A stretch of 64,000 bases of DNA from Cryptomeria japonica (taxonomy: Eukaryota; Streptophyta; Pinopsida; Cupressales; Cupressaceae): positions 331,075,302-331,139,301 of the forward strand of contig NC_081413.1 in NCBI RefSeq assembly GCF_030272615.1. Reading direction: 5' to 3'. The notes under the pieces were generated by a model. The model was not told the origin of the DNA. It searched no databases and saw only the letters and a list, made by a program, of their open reading frames with translations. A program made the position numbers and the translations under genes. Below are positions 48,633 to 59,773 of this stretch, one piece after another (position 1 is the first letter of the stretch; every line of letters starts with the position of its first letter).

Positions 48633-51600
48633 ATGTTAGTTGCAGTTGATTATGATGTTCCTTTAACACTTTTAAGTCTTCATTGTAGTAAACCAAGTTG
48701 TCCTTCAATGTCAGATTTGTCGTCATCTCCAATTCCAAAGAAGATGAAGTATAAATATGACAAGTGCCAAAATGAGGTTTCACCTTCTCAAGTTTCCTCT
48801 CCTTTGGATCGCATAAAAGATATAGAGATAGGGCATGTGGACATGTCAGAATTTGTCAAGAGGGTGAAGGATCCGTAGGATAGCAATATGCAGCGGTTGT
48901 TGGACAACCATGTCCACCACTCATCTTCATTTCCAGTAGCTACCGTAGAACCTGAATTTGTTCTCACTTGCGCCCATCGCTTTGACAAGGAGACAAGAAC
49001 CATTAAAAATGATGATGGTGAAGCAATAATCCGCCTTGATGCAGATACAATTGAGAAAGTCTTCAGAATACCATCAGCACCTGTTTGTATGGAGATTTCC
49101 AAAGATAGTGCAATTGAATACTATGTCAAAAGGGAAAAAGACTACAAATGTCATATTAATAGATGGATTCATGAGCCACGAGTCGCCTTCTCAAGATGGG
49201 ATAAGTTTTACTGCTGTGACTTCAAGTGAGAAATTGGAGACATCATAACTCTCCTCAGTAGGATGATGGGTCTTGAACACTTCAATGTTTTTGAACCCTG
49301 GATGTATTAGTTTACCATGTTCATAAGGCAATCCCATCATATATCATGGGGAGAGATTATCAGCAATGCTTTGTGTGAGAAACTTGCAACAGTCTCTTCC
49401 ACCATGACTTTCTACATGAATTCATACTTAGTGTATTTGGCAGTGTCACTCAAACATTTCCCTGGTCTTTCTACCAAGGGTGACCACTCACTTATACCTG
49501 TATGGGAATATTTTGATCATCTGCCTTTGAGACCTAGCAGATTGCATTTCAGAAGAGTTCAAGATGCATTCTCTGGTTACTTCATGTGCCAATTTGACAA
49601 AACTCTAAAGAATAGAAGGGTGTCAAATGAGGCATGGGTAAGAGTGAATGAGTATGGGTGCTTGTTTCTTCAATTCCCAACCTTTACCTATATGAGAGTC
49701 GGATGCTATAGTGGGCAACCATACATGCTCCCTAGATACCTAACTGATAAGATCATACTTATGGAGTTGGGAAGACAGATCATGGTTGTGCATGCTCATC
49801 AGTCTGTCAGACATAAGGTCAAAATGGGGATTTCTACAACAAACCCATTGAAAATTGGTCGGTATTCTCTTGTCACTTCCGTCAAAGCCAAAGCTATGGA
49901 GACTGAGATGCTAGAAATTAAACTCAAAAGGTTTAAGTCCAGAGCTGATTTTGATTACCGAGGTATGAAGGAAAAGATCAAAAAGTCCTTCGTGCACATG
50001 CATCGTATTGAAGATATCTGGGTAGATCTCCACACAGAAGTGGAGATTCTCAAGATGGATTACTATAGGCTTACTGTTGAGCAAGTTATTGATTTGAACT
50101 TGGTGGATATTCCAAAAGGGATGATTGATGATGGACATATACTTGATCCTAAATAAATTTCACGAAGGGTTAAGGAAGCTCCACTTCCTTTAATTTAATG
50201 GTCGCATAAAGAATGCACGCCCATTCTTGAAATATTTCAGCCTATCTTGGCTAACACCAATACTTGGCTCAAAGGTAATGGTGTTAGACTCATCAAGATC
50301 AAGGTTGGGAAAGAAGATGACTCTATGGGGCCTCTTGGATGTAAGTTTGAGATTCAAATTGACAATAAGGAAGGTGCATCATCTTCTGGCACCATGATCA
50401 AATTGCGAGTTAGTCGGGAAGTAGTGCTTCCTCCCAAGGAGGTGACTGTTCGTGGAAAGGAAAAGTCATGATTTCATGTTCAGGTGATCGATCTTGATAA
50501 TCCAGAAGAAGAACAACATTCCGATGATGCTCCTAAGTCTCTAGCTTCAAACTCACCTCATGAGATTCCTTCCTTATTTTCCATTGAGATGCCTCTTTCT
50601 CCTCCTGACATAATGGTGGAAGAGTCTCCTTAGAATGTCGTTCCTATTTCAACATACAAGCCACCTCTTGATCATCAATAAGAAGATGTGCTGGAAATTC
50701 TTGAGGATAATCCTGCATGTATCCAGTAGTCAGAGATTGATACCTCCACTTACGGTTTTGAAGAATTTATGAGGCAATCTTCATGCCCATTGGTTACTGA
50801 GCAAACCATGGTCACCATCCAAACAGATACTCCTCCCAGGGTGACCACAACTGTTCAAACAAAAGTTGCTTCTCCTTTACTCACAACTGCTACTGATGGA
50901 TTTACCTCCATGGCTTAGTTCTTTTACCCCAAAGAGGAAGAAGCAAGAAATCTCACTTGATTCCTTTGATTATCAGCAACTTAAACAGTCTAGACTCAAG
51001 GTTGCTAAAAAGGCCAAGACTATCTCAAGAGTAACTATTGACAGCAACAAGATGAAAGTGGCTGAAATTGTTGAACCTCTAGCAGATAAGCCACTTCAAG
51101 AGATGTCAGCTACTGATTACAAAGTCACAAGGGTAGAATTGGGCAAGCAAATGCATGAAGTGGTTAAACATGATGCCCAATATTTTGTAGCCTCACTAGT
51201 GCAACGATATGATGAACTTCTAGCTAAGAAAGATAAGTTATAAGAGGACAACCACCAGCTTGTTGCAGTTGTTCATAATCACAAAACTGACTGGTGAAGT
51301 GAGTAATGCTGCTCAAAAGGTACAAGCATTGGAATCTTGGGTTGATCAACTTCATAATCTATTTGCACGAGTCTTGAAGGAGGTTTTCCAAATGATGACC
51401 AAGTTGAAAACCATTGAAGAACAATTGAACCAAGTTTTTGATACTTTCAAATAGAACTTGGAAAAGGTAGAAGACAACTTGACTATTTGGCTTAAAATTC
51501 CTCAGCAAAAGTGAAGCGTTATTATAGAACGTCACGTAATTCCTTCAAGAGTTGTGTACATGGAATATTAGGAGCTCTTGGAGAATAAATCCCTTGTTCT

Positions 51601-51950
51601 TAAGTCACTTACTGAAGACATTGATGATGCTATGAGGCTGCGAATGAAAGTTTTTCAGGATATGGTCTCTCATTGTCAGAAAGCTTCTTGCACCATCATG
51701 GGTCATGATGGAGAATTGTTGATAGAAAAAAAGGTTCTTTTTGATCTACAGTTGAAGATCCGTCAAGAGTGGAAAAGTGAACCATTTTCAGCATCATCCA
51801 TTCAAGCCTTAGTGACTTATCAAGGTTTCTTGCGAGAAATTCAGTCTTCCTTTGAGAGAAATATTGCCACAATCCTTTGTTGTGGCGATGTTGTTGTGAA
51901 AACCATGATCATGGCCAAGAACACCCATGAACTGGGTCCCGATGAACTAT
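48633..51950 (+). pseudogene. Approximately 1,100-codon ORF inside the LTR-like unit, function unknown
   Basis: ATG 48633 (MLVAVDYDVPLTLLSLHCSK). Frame zero to about 50860 with stops near 48876, 49227, 49308 and 50154. It then shifts frame near 50865 and 51245 and ends at 51950. N-terminus Ser/Pro-rich. Domain A (about 48900-49700): FVLTCAHRFDKETRTIKNDD, IIRLDADTIEKVFRIPSAPV, then a helical region (MTFYMNSYLVYLAVSLKHFP). This resembles the mobile-domain style seen in many plant retroelement ORFs, but I cannot name it. Domain B (about 49850-50150) is helical. The middle is acidic/Pro-rich. The C-terminal part (50930-51950) is coiled coil with basic stretches (TPKRKKQEISLDSF). No polymerase, integrase or transposase motif is present. 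Sense orientation relative to the unit. Confidence 0.6.
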
Positions 51951-53098
51951 GAATGATCATCCAGAAGTTCGAAGGGTTCATGTCTTCACATACTGCACCT
52001 TAAGTGTTTTTCAACACTTAGTTGTATTTTTCCAAATTTGTAACTTTTTAGTTGTAGTTTTTCTTTTGACAAAGTTACATGTAAAAGCCTTTTTGTAAAT
52101 TGTAAGATAAGCCATTACTTGCACTTTTGTAATTACATGTAAGGCAACTACAATTTGAGTTCAGTTAGGATTTTAGTTGGAATAAGTCTTAGTTAGTTAT
52201 TGAATAAGTCTTGGTGGTTGAGAGAATCTCTCAAGTTAGTTAGGAACCTCCCACCTTTTTCTCAAGGTTCATCTTCTATAAATACTTGAGGGGTCTATTT
52301 TAATCTTTATCTTTTTTAAAGCAAGAAAAAACTTTGCCAAATTTGCAGCAAAGAAGTCTTTGAGCTTTTATGTGTAAATTGAAGAATTGAAAGAAATAGA
52401 AGAAATTTACTCAAGGTTTGAGTCTTTGTGCTACATTCTTGAGTTTGTGTTCCATATTTCCTTTCTTGCAAGTGTTTCTTTGAGAACTTAATCGAATCTG
52501 ATTTGCAGTCTTTGAGCTGCAAGTATTGGAGATTAATTTAATTAAAGTAGAGGTTCTATTGGGAAAAAGTTGTAAGACTTTGTTCTTACACTTGTTCTTA
52601 ACAGAATTTAGAAGTAAGTAGATTTTGTGAGAAATAGTTGTGAGTCTTTGAGCTTATAATACTTCCCATTGTTTTATGTAGAAAGAATAAGATATTTTAG
52701 TCTTTGTGCTGTTATAATTTGTTCTTAATCAAATTAGTATAGAAAAGGGTAGATAGGACTTCACATAATCAAGCCTTTGAGCTTGATATTGCTGTCCCGT
52801 CTTGAAGGAAGTGACGAAAGTCTTTGAGCTTTCAGGAAACTTCATTTCCTTTCTCTCATTTCATTTCAAAAGTTGTTACTGCTATTTTATATCAAATCAC
52901 TATCTCTTTTTTGTGAAGAGAAAAGGATATTGTCTTTCTTGAAAGAAGAAGAAAGATTGTTGTCCCATCCTATTATATTTTTAAAGTTGTAGTTAGGTAG
53001 GGGGAGACTTCCCTTAATTAGGAGATTTTTACACACACACTGTGGTTGAAACCATAATTTTTTTTATTTCCCCAAGTGTACAAAATTTTCAACCAATA
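51951..53098 (+). repeat. Promoter-R-U5 portion of the 6.4-kb unit
   Basis: TATAAATA at 52277-52284 after a T-rich stretch. From about 52350 to 52830 there are about eight copies of (A/G)GTCTTTGAGCTT or GTCTTTGTGCT. The end segment (GGGGGAGACTTCCCTTAATT, ACACACACTGTGGTTGAA, TTTTCAACCAATA) matches the end of the solo LTR (GGGGGAGCCTTCCCTAAGG, CACACTATGTTTGAAGC, TTTTTCAGCCAACA). Confidence 0.7.
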
Positions 53099-53103
53099 GG
53101 AGA

Positions 53104-53986
53104 GTGAATGACACATTCACTATAAAATTAGTAAGGGAGATATAAGAGGATATGGGTCTAAGTATAACTTGAAGAATTCCAACTAGTAAACACATATGGA
53201 AGCCATTTCATCCAATATCAAAGGTTTACTTACATTAGGTTGGAGAATTTGTGGACTCCCTTTAAAACTTCCCAAATATGTTGAAGATAAATTTATATTC
53301 TCATAGAAATATGCAAAAATGTAGTAGAAGTAAAAAAGAGATGCCAATAGAGAGAGAAGGTAGGCATCTAGTTCCCTATTGGCCTTGACCACTATTCTTG
53401 TAAATCCATGTTTGATGCTCTCAATATTGAGAGATATTTGTTGAATACTCCAATGAAATTTTATGAAAGGAGATGTCCTTTTGATAGCAAAGATAGTGTG
53501 AAAAGTAATTTGTAACTGGGCCCAAGTTTTCATCATATTCAACATGTAGAGGATTATTAGTTAGATTGTGCTAATGTATATGAAGTGAGAAGAAGTTGGA
53601 TGAGAATTAACCTAAGAAAAATTGTAACTTTAAACTAAATTGGGATATATTAGGTATAGATGATGATGAATCTGATTTGGTGGATCTTATATTCATTAAC
53701 CATGTGCAGATGCAACCAATTGTACCTATTGATTAAAGCATCATAGAAATTAAAAGTATTGAAATAAAAACTATGGTTGTACTAAAAATAACACATGAGT
53801 GGTTAGAAAATAAAATATAGAGAAGTCAAAAGTGAAACCACATGGATCATAAGATGCCATAGGACACGGTGGTAGAGGTCAAAATAAAACTCTATCGGCC
53901 TTAGGCCTAACTTCATCTACAACTCAATATATGGCCGCAATAGGTGGAGGGGGTGATAGTGTGGAACCTTTATAAAAATAACTCCT
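53104..53986. other. Older sequence between the two LTR units
   Basis: AT-rich, no intact ORF. Near 53850-53960 a fragment reads GGRGQNKTLSALGLTSSTTQ, directly upstream of the remnant at 53987, and may belong to the same decayed gene. Confidence 0.4.
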
Positions 53987-54393
53987 GTGAAGACCTATGG
54001 AGATGCCCCTCCAAAAGGTAAAGGAACAAAGAAAGAAAAAGAGAAGGAGAAGGAAGTGATTGTAGAACAAGTTGTAGATGATACCACATATGAGTCTCAG
54101 GAAGGCGAGTGTCCTCTTCATGCTTCGTTTGATCCTCCACCAAGTATGCCACCAAGATCACCACTAAGAGCTAGTCATACTCCTCCATCTTCTCCCAACA
54201 ATGAAATTTTTAAAATACCTCCCCTTAGAAGAGCTTTTCATTTTGTTCATCCTAGTTCCAAATTTATAACAAAATCAATAGCAACTGCATCCTCCCCTTC
54301 ATGGCTTGGGGAAACTCTTATCCATGATATGAGGAAAGTCTATGATGACATTGGATCGTTAAAGAAAGATATTAATATTAAGATCATGAGTAT
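53987..54393 (+). pseudogene. Lys/Glu-rich and Pro-rich coding remnant, cut by a solo LTR
   Basis: MKTYGDAPPKGKGTKKEKEK, then an acidic stretch, PPPSMPPRSPLRASHTPPSS and an amphipathic helix ending IGSLKKDINIKIMS at the LTR junction. After the LTR (56413 on) helical coding traces continue. It resembles the basic/proline linker and coiled coil of retroelement accessory ORFs, such as the C-terminal half of the 48633-51950 frame, but no family is recognised. Confidence 0.4.
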
Positions 54394-56412
54394 TGTTGTC
54401 CTCAGTTTTGGCTAAGTCACAAAAAAAGGACAACCCCTACAAATTTTGTCCAATTTGTAGTCCACGTGCTCTAAGCATGCTTTTTGAGGTAGTCTTTTTT
54501 CCCCCTCGCATGTGATTTAGGACCCTCAATTCTTGATTCACAGGTTTTGGTACTTTTCTAGGCTTTTTTAGTTAGTTTTATGTTTTGGTGTAAATCGGGG
54601 TTACAACCCTGAATTACACTTCTCTTCAAAAAATTTAGTCTAGTGCAAATTAGGTTTGTAACCCCAATTTACACCATTTCATCACCAAGTCCCGTTTCTC
54701 GTGGAAGTCGGGTTATAATCGTGACCTACACCAAGTCCTCCCATTTTTATGCAAGTCGGAGGTACAACCCCGACTTACACCAAGACCTCCCATTTTGGTG
54801 CAAGGTGAGGTTATAACCTCGACCTACACCAAGTCTGCCCATTTTGGTGTAGATCGGGAATATAACCTCGACCTTCATCGAGGCCTTACCCAATGGTGCA
54901 GATCGGGGCCGTATCCCTGATCTACACCGAGTCTTCCCTTAACGATGCAAGTCAGGGTTATAACCCTGAATTACACCATTTTCCTTTGCTTTTTTGCCAA
55001 GTGCTAAGAATTGGTGCAAATCAGAGTTGTAACTCCGACTTGCACCATGTTTCCTTCTTAGGTGTAAATTAGGGTTGTAACCCCAACTTGCACCATGATT
55101 CTCTCTTAGGTGTAAATTGGGGTTATAACCTCGATTCACACCAAAGTTAGTTTCCTGTCTTTTGCATAAGTGCAAATCAGACTTATAAGTTCAATATGCA
55201 CCTTCATTATTGACGACCCTCCTCAAAAGCAAATCGAACTTATAATTTTGAAATGCACTTCTTCCATGCCTTTGGTCATTTTTGTCCAACTTCGTGAATT
55301 ATTTAAATCTATTTTTGTAACTCCAAGTTTCGAATGCCAAATTCCACACATTGGGACTAGATGATTGTAACATACAGGCTACCAAGCGAGAACATGAAGA
55401 ATCCATTGGTGAAGAATGTTAGAAACAAGACAAGGCTCTAGACACTTTGTCATTTTTATGCATCTCTAGCCTAGTGTCATTTTGTAATAAGACTTCGACA
55501 CCTCAAGTGTCATTTTGTATTCATGTTTTTACATGTAGGACTGCACATGTCCTAAGTCAAATCAAACTCTACCTTTGACTTGGTCACAAATTAGCTGCAA
55601 TTTTCCTAGTTTCATGTTGCACCTCTCCTCTTTATATATGAGGTTTCTCTTTTTAATATGTATCTTGAAAACAATCTATTTTTAATCTATATGCCAAAAC
55701 TCTGTCGAAGTGAGGAGCAAAAGTGAAACTTTGTGTTGCTATTGTTATTTTGCAAACTTGATCAAATAAGAGTAAAGCTTTGGCATTCAGACTTTGTGTT
55801 GGATTCATTTTTGTTTATGGTAAGGGTGTTCTTACATCATTCTTGTTGTAAATTCTTATTTTACTCAAGTAAAGGTGTTGTTGAGGTGATATAATTTTGA
55901 AGACTTTGAGCTTCATATTGGCATTTTCAATATTAAAGTTAGGTAAAATATAATAAGAGAGCTTTTCAAAGACTTTGCACTTTTCTTTGTTATCTTGATA
56001 AGGAGGTGGTGATTTGAAGACTTTGAACTTGAACACTATTTTCCCCTCCCGGAGAAGCAACGGGGGACTTTGTGCCTTCATGGAAACTTTGCTTCTTTAC
56101 TTATTTGTATTTGATCATTCCTACATTTTGGGTTAATTTGTAACATTAAAAGTGTAATAATTATTACCGCTCTATATTATAAATTCTCTCTTGAAGAAAG
56201 AGGAGAGAATAACATCGATTCTAAAAAAAGAGAATAGGATGATGTATCACCCAAGCTTCGATTAGAAGTCAGAAGTTGTATTAATTTTTAAATAGAGTAG
56301 TAAGTGAAAGGGGGAGCCTTCCCTAAGGAAGTAGGAGAGATTTAATCTCACACACTATGTTTGAAGCTACAATTTTGTAAACTTTTAGAGTTTGCAAATT
56401 TTTCAGCCAACA
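54394..56412 (+). repeat. Solo LTR with palindrome array, target duplication agtat/agtac
   Basis: TGTTGTCCTCAGTTTTGGC to TTTTTCAGCCAACA, 2,019 bases. Flanks agtat (54389-54393) and agtac (56413-56417) differ at one base. U3 contains 13 palindromes (54588-55257). TATATAT at about 55632. R/U5 repeats GACTTTGAGCTT, GACTTTGTGTTGG and similar about six times (55725-56075). No PBS, internal domain or second LTR, so it probably arose by LTR-LTR recombination. Confidence 0.85.
54588..55257. repeat. Array of 13 tandem 32-35-base palindromes in the U3
   Basis: Each unit is an imperfect inverted repeat of the type GGTGCAAATCGGGGTTA / TAACCCCGACTTGCACC. Starts at about 54588, 54643, 54701, 54749, 54797, 54846, 54895, 54944, 55013, 55061, 55109, 55169 and 55225. 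The most common spacing is 48-49 bases. Linkers are partly conserved (CCAAGTC(C/T)(T/G)CCCATTTT). Both arms often vary together, which keeps the pairing. Confidence 0.9.
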
Positions 56413-57010
56413 AGTACCAAATGTGAGGAATCTTTATGGTAGTAGACAAATAATGATTTAAAAGAAATCCTTGATCTTGAAATGGAAAAATTAGTAGAAA
56501 AAATACTTCAAAGTACTAATAGACCAAGATGTATCATGTAGAGAAAGAGCATAGAATGAAAATCTACATTCTTTAAGTTGAACAATATAGAACAAAATAA
56601 ATCGTTGAAGGGATCAAACATTTAGAAAAAGCCAATGAGCATAGGTTTGAGAAAGAAAGACAAGACAAAGGATGAAACAATAGAGATGTTGAAAAATGAA
56701 TATGAAAAAGCAATAAAAAAGTTATTCCATGAACATTCTTTTTTCATAGAGAATAATAGAAAACAATAGCCATGATAGATGCTACTCTAGTACAATATGA
56801 TGATCATCTAGCAACCTTTACAACTAAGCTAGATAGAACATTAGAGAAAACAAAACACTCTAGAAGGACTAAAAATGTCACTATCCCACAACATGGCGAG
56901 ATACTTGCATCGACTTAAGCATCCAAATATTACAAAGCTAGGTATGTAGCCTAATTAGGGCAAGGAGAAGGTGTCAATGTGAACCTGACAAATGTGTCAC
57001 CTCAAAAATA
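56413..57010 (+). pseudogene. Coding remnant continuing past the solo LTR
   Basis: Right-hand part of the sequence cut at 54393. Short Lys/Glu-rich helical stretches in changing frames (LKEILDLEMEKLVEKILQST, ETIEMLKNEYEKAIKKLF, AMIDATLVQYDDHLATFTTK) look like a decayed coiled coil. It has many stops. No family assigned. Confidence 0.35.
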
Positions 57011-59506
57011 GGTCTATTTAATTGATGAATTCAAATACTTTAATGTTTTATGATGTTAAGCTTTAATATCTTAAAAGGCTTGTTTAAGATTTGATTATAC
57101 GATTATATTTGGAAGTTTTAGATATGTAACCAAAAAATATTATAAGGGTGGACTATTAGATCATTTTAATACACAATTTAGAGAGAGTAATAACATTTTG
57201 CTAATTTCAAAGAAAGTTTATGAGTTAGTGTGCTTGTAGATTTTGAATGTTTAGATTTTGAGAATTATTGTGGTATATGTGCAACAATTAATATTAGTGC
57301 TACCATTCTTTCGTTTGGGTGTGATAGTTGTTTCTAAATGTTTAATTTCTTCTTAATGCCTCAAGCTCTTTAAATTAAGAAGATTTGACCTCTTGGTTGA
57401 TATTTTGGCCTTTGTTTTGGAATATCATTTGTGAAATTCATTTTCTTTATGTATTAAATACCTAAATGTATTTATTTCATTATTTTGAATAAGTGTTGGA
57501 TGCTTTTCCTAATTTCTAGTTAAAAGAAAATCCTAGTTTTATTATTAAAAAAAAAATCTTACAAGGGATTTTTACCTTTAAAATTTAAAGGGAAGTTGAT
57601 AATCTATACAACTTACCTAATTGTTGGCAGAGATTGTCTTTATTTATAAGGGTTGAAATATAGCTGAAAATTATATTATCATATAAAGATAAATATGTTA
57701 ACCAACAATCATCAAGGCACATATTGTCTTCATGTGAATAAATACTACGAGAAAGACAAGTATCCATAGATTAATTGTAGAAAGATAATCATCACTATAC
57801 CCATGATCTTGTAGAAGAGACAATTATTTATCCAGAATACTTAAAAATATGGAGATAAAACTACTATGACATGCAATAAATGTATCATCACTAGGTATAC
57901 TAATGTCATCTATAGGTGAATCACATGATATATACTTGCTTAATGTATTCTCATAATTGTTAAAAGGTATCCAATCATTAGGAAATGCATAGATAAGTGA
58001 TCTATGGTAACATAAGGTTTGCATTGGCTGATTTGATGGAGTGGAAAGACAAAATGATAAAATAATATCTCTTTAGAAAACACATGCATAAAAAATCACA
58101 AGTATATCTAGAAACATGCTAAAATGTAGAATGAAAGTATGTAGATCATTCAAGGAACAAGTCCCAAGATGTACTGAAATTTTATAAGATCCTAGGTTGG
58201 GAGAATGTAAAGAAAAATAAACCATTATATATACCCAAAGCTTAATTAAAAAATATGTAAATAAAGTGTATGCGAACCCTAGAAAATCTAAAAATAGGTG
58301 AATTAATTTATATTACACCTAAAAAATGTAACATTGACTAAAAAAAGGAAGAATCGATTGTGTAGGATTAACTAGGTTCACCAAAATATAAGGGAAAATA
58401 AACTTTCCGTATAATGTAGTCTCGACTAATTCAATAGTTTACATACACATAAGCACAATTGACCTATAATATTTTAATGATAATATCTATGGGCTAATAC
58501 TTTATAAAATCAAATGCAATAATGAAAAACAAATGTCCCTAATTTAGTGACCAAAAAATAAATAAATTTAATGATGTTGCTAAAATCAATATCTTTGAAT
58601 TTGATATGGAATATTTTAATCTATATTTTCTCTTCGATCAAAAAAATCCTCTCTATAATGTGAATATTCAAGTTTGTATATTTGGGTCAGATCCATGGTT
58701 GTGGAAATGTTGGGTGCTTATGGAAATGACATGACAATTTATAATATTATGCTTTTTGTTTCGCTTTCTATCTTTTCTACTATGTGAGATTGGTGGCATT
58801 TAAAAGCACCTTGGAAGGACCGTCATTATGTCACAAGGGGACACATTCTCATAGATTAGTCAATGGAAATGTGTATAAATGATTTAAGAAAACATTCTTT
58901 AGTCATGCATATACTCCTTTAATGATTGTGCAAATCTATAGATTCCTTATTGCGTTAGTTGATGTGTTTCCTTTTCTAAATATGAATGGTATGTGGATAG
59001 TATTTAGAAGTTGTGAGTTATAGGTAATTAGATGTTAGGAGATGAATGCATTGAATGCTTTTAAATATAAGGACACAATAATAAATTACATACATTTGTG
59101 TTTAATTGACCTTTGACAAGAAATAAATGATTGCACTTTAACCAACATTTAAATTTGAGATGACCAAACTCTAAATTTTAAAATTGACTTTCTAAAATTA
59201 TGAGAACATATAAACAACCATAATAGTGGCTAATGTGATATATAATATGATTAATGCTTAGATAAAATAACTAGTACATTGAAATGTGTATAGATAGATA
59301 AATTAAAAAATCAAAAAATAAAAAAAAACCACCTTATACAAAATTAATGAATGCATTAAATACTCCTCTCAAAACAGACACAAAACTAAATAGAACATAA
59401 CATGGCTATGCAAGTTTCACCCTTACACTCTTTTTAACTGCTGGAACGAATTATTTTATGATGCAAATTCTATTCCTCATTTAAGGCGTATGCGCAGAGA
59501 ATTGAA
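57011..59506. other. AT-rich intergenic DNA and upstream flank of the ABC4-like gene
   Basis: No coding or RNA gene, LTR end or tandem array recognised in 2.5 kb. The last 100 bases before the ATG at 59507 are mixed and pyrimidine-rich (CACCCTTACACTCTTTTTAA) without a clear TATA box, as is common for housekeeping plastid-protein genes. Confidence 0.5.
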
Positions 59507-59773
59507 ATGGCTATGACGATTGGAGGCGTATGTGGCCTGTTAAAGCCTCCACTCGTCGCTTGGCATCATGCCACACGGAATAACACTTATTTATGTACCC
59601 AAAGTAGGAGAGCTTCTCAACCTTATCCTAATCTTAGGAGGAGGAGGCAACTGCAGCAGTCATGGAGAGTTACTAACAGTAGTATTAATGCCCACTCGAA
59701 AGAAGAAGCAGCAAGGCTCATTTGGAGAGCTGTTAAGCTTCCAATCTACTCTGTGGCCTTAGTTCCTCTCACG
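59507..59773 (+). CDS. ABC4: Exon 1 of putative chloroplast DHNA phytyl/prenyltransferase (MenA/ABC4)
   Basis: ATG in good context (TTGAAATGGCT). 89 codons, ending ACG|GTAAAT, a canonical splice donor in phase 0. Residues 1-63 are rich in Arg, Ser, Gln and Asn with few acidic residues, as in a chloroplast transit peptide. Residues 64-89, EEAARLIWRAVKLPIYSVAL then VPLT, match from memory the N-terminal conserved motif of plant 1,4-dihydroxy-2-naphthoate prenyltransferase (LIWRA(I/V)KLP(I/M)YSVALVPLTVG). That enzyme is a UbiA-family membrane protein that attaches the phytyl tail in phylloquinone (vitamin K1) synthesis for photosystem I. The membrane helices and DxxxD motifs would lie in later exons, none of which I find before 64000. 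It is the only sequence here that looks like an intact host gene. Confidence 0.65.

Larger units (their letters stand above)
46696..53098 (+). mobile_element. 6.4-kb LTR-like unit carrying a gene, target duplication ggaga
   Basis: Starts TGTTGTCCTCATTTTTG and ends TTTTCAACCAATA, the last CA apparently mutated to TA. Both ends resemble those of the solo LTR at 54394-56412. Flanks are ggaga at 46691-46695 and ggaga at 53099-53103, a perfect 5-bp duplication. Order: palindrome-rich segment (46900-48510), TATA-like (47889), ORF (48633-51950), second TATA (52277), R/U5 with GTCTTTGAGCTT repeats, end. There is no internal TG/CA LTR pair, PBS or polypurine tract separating two LTRs, so it reads as a single giant LTR-like unit with an embedded ORF, or as an LTR interrupted by an ORF-bearing insert. 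Confidence 0.7.

Noticed and set aside
54588..55257. CRISPR-like repeat array
   Set aside because: The repeats are degenerate palindromes in a plant LTR, the linkers are themselves similar, and there are no cas genes. It is U3 structure, not CRISPR.
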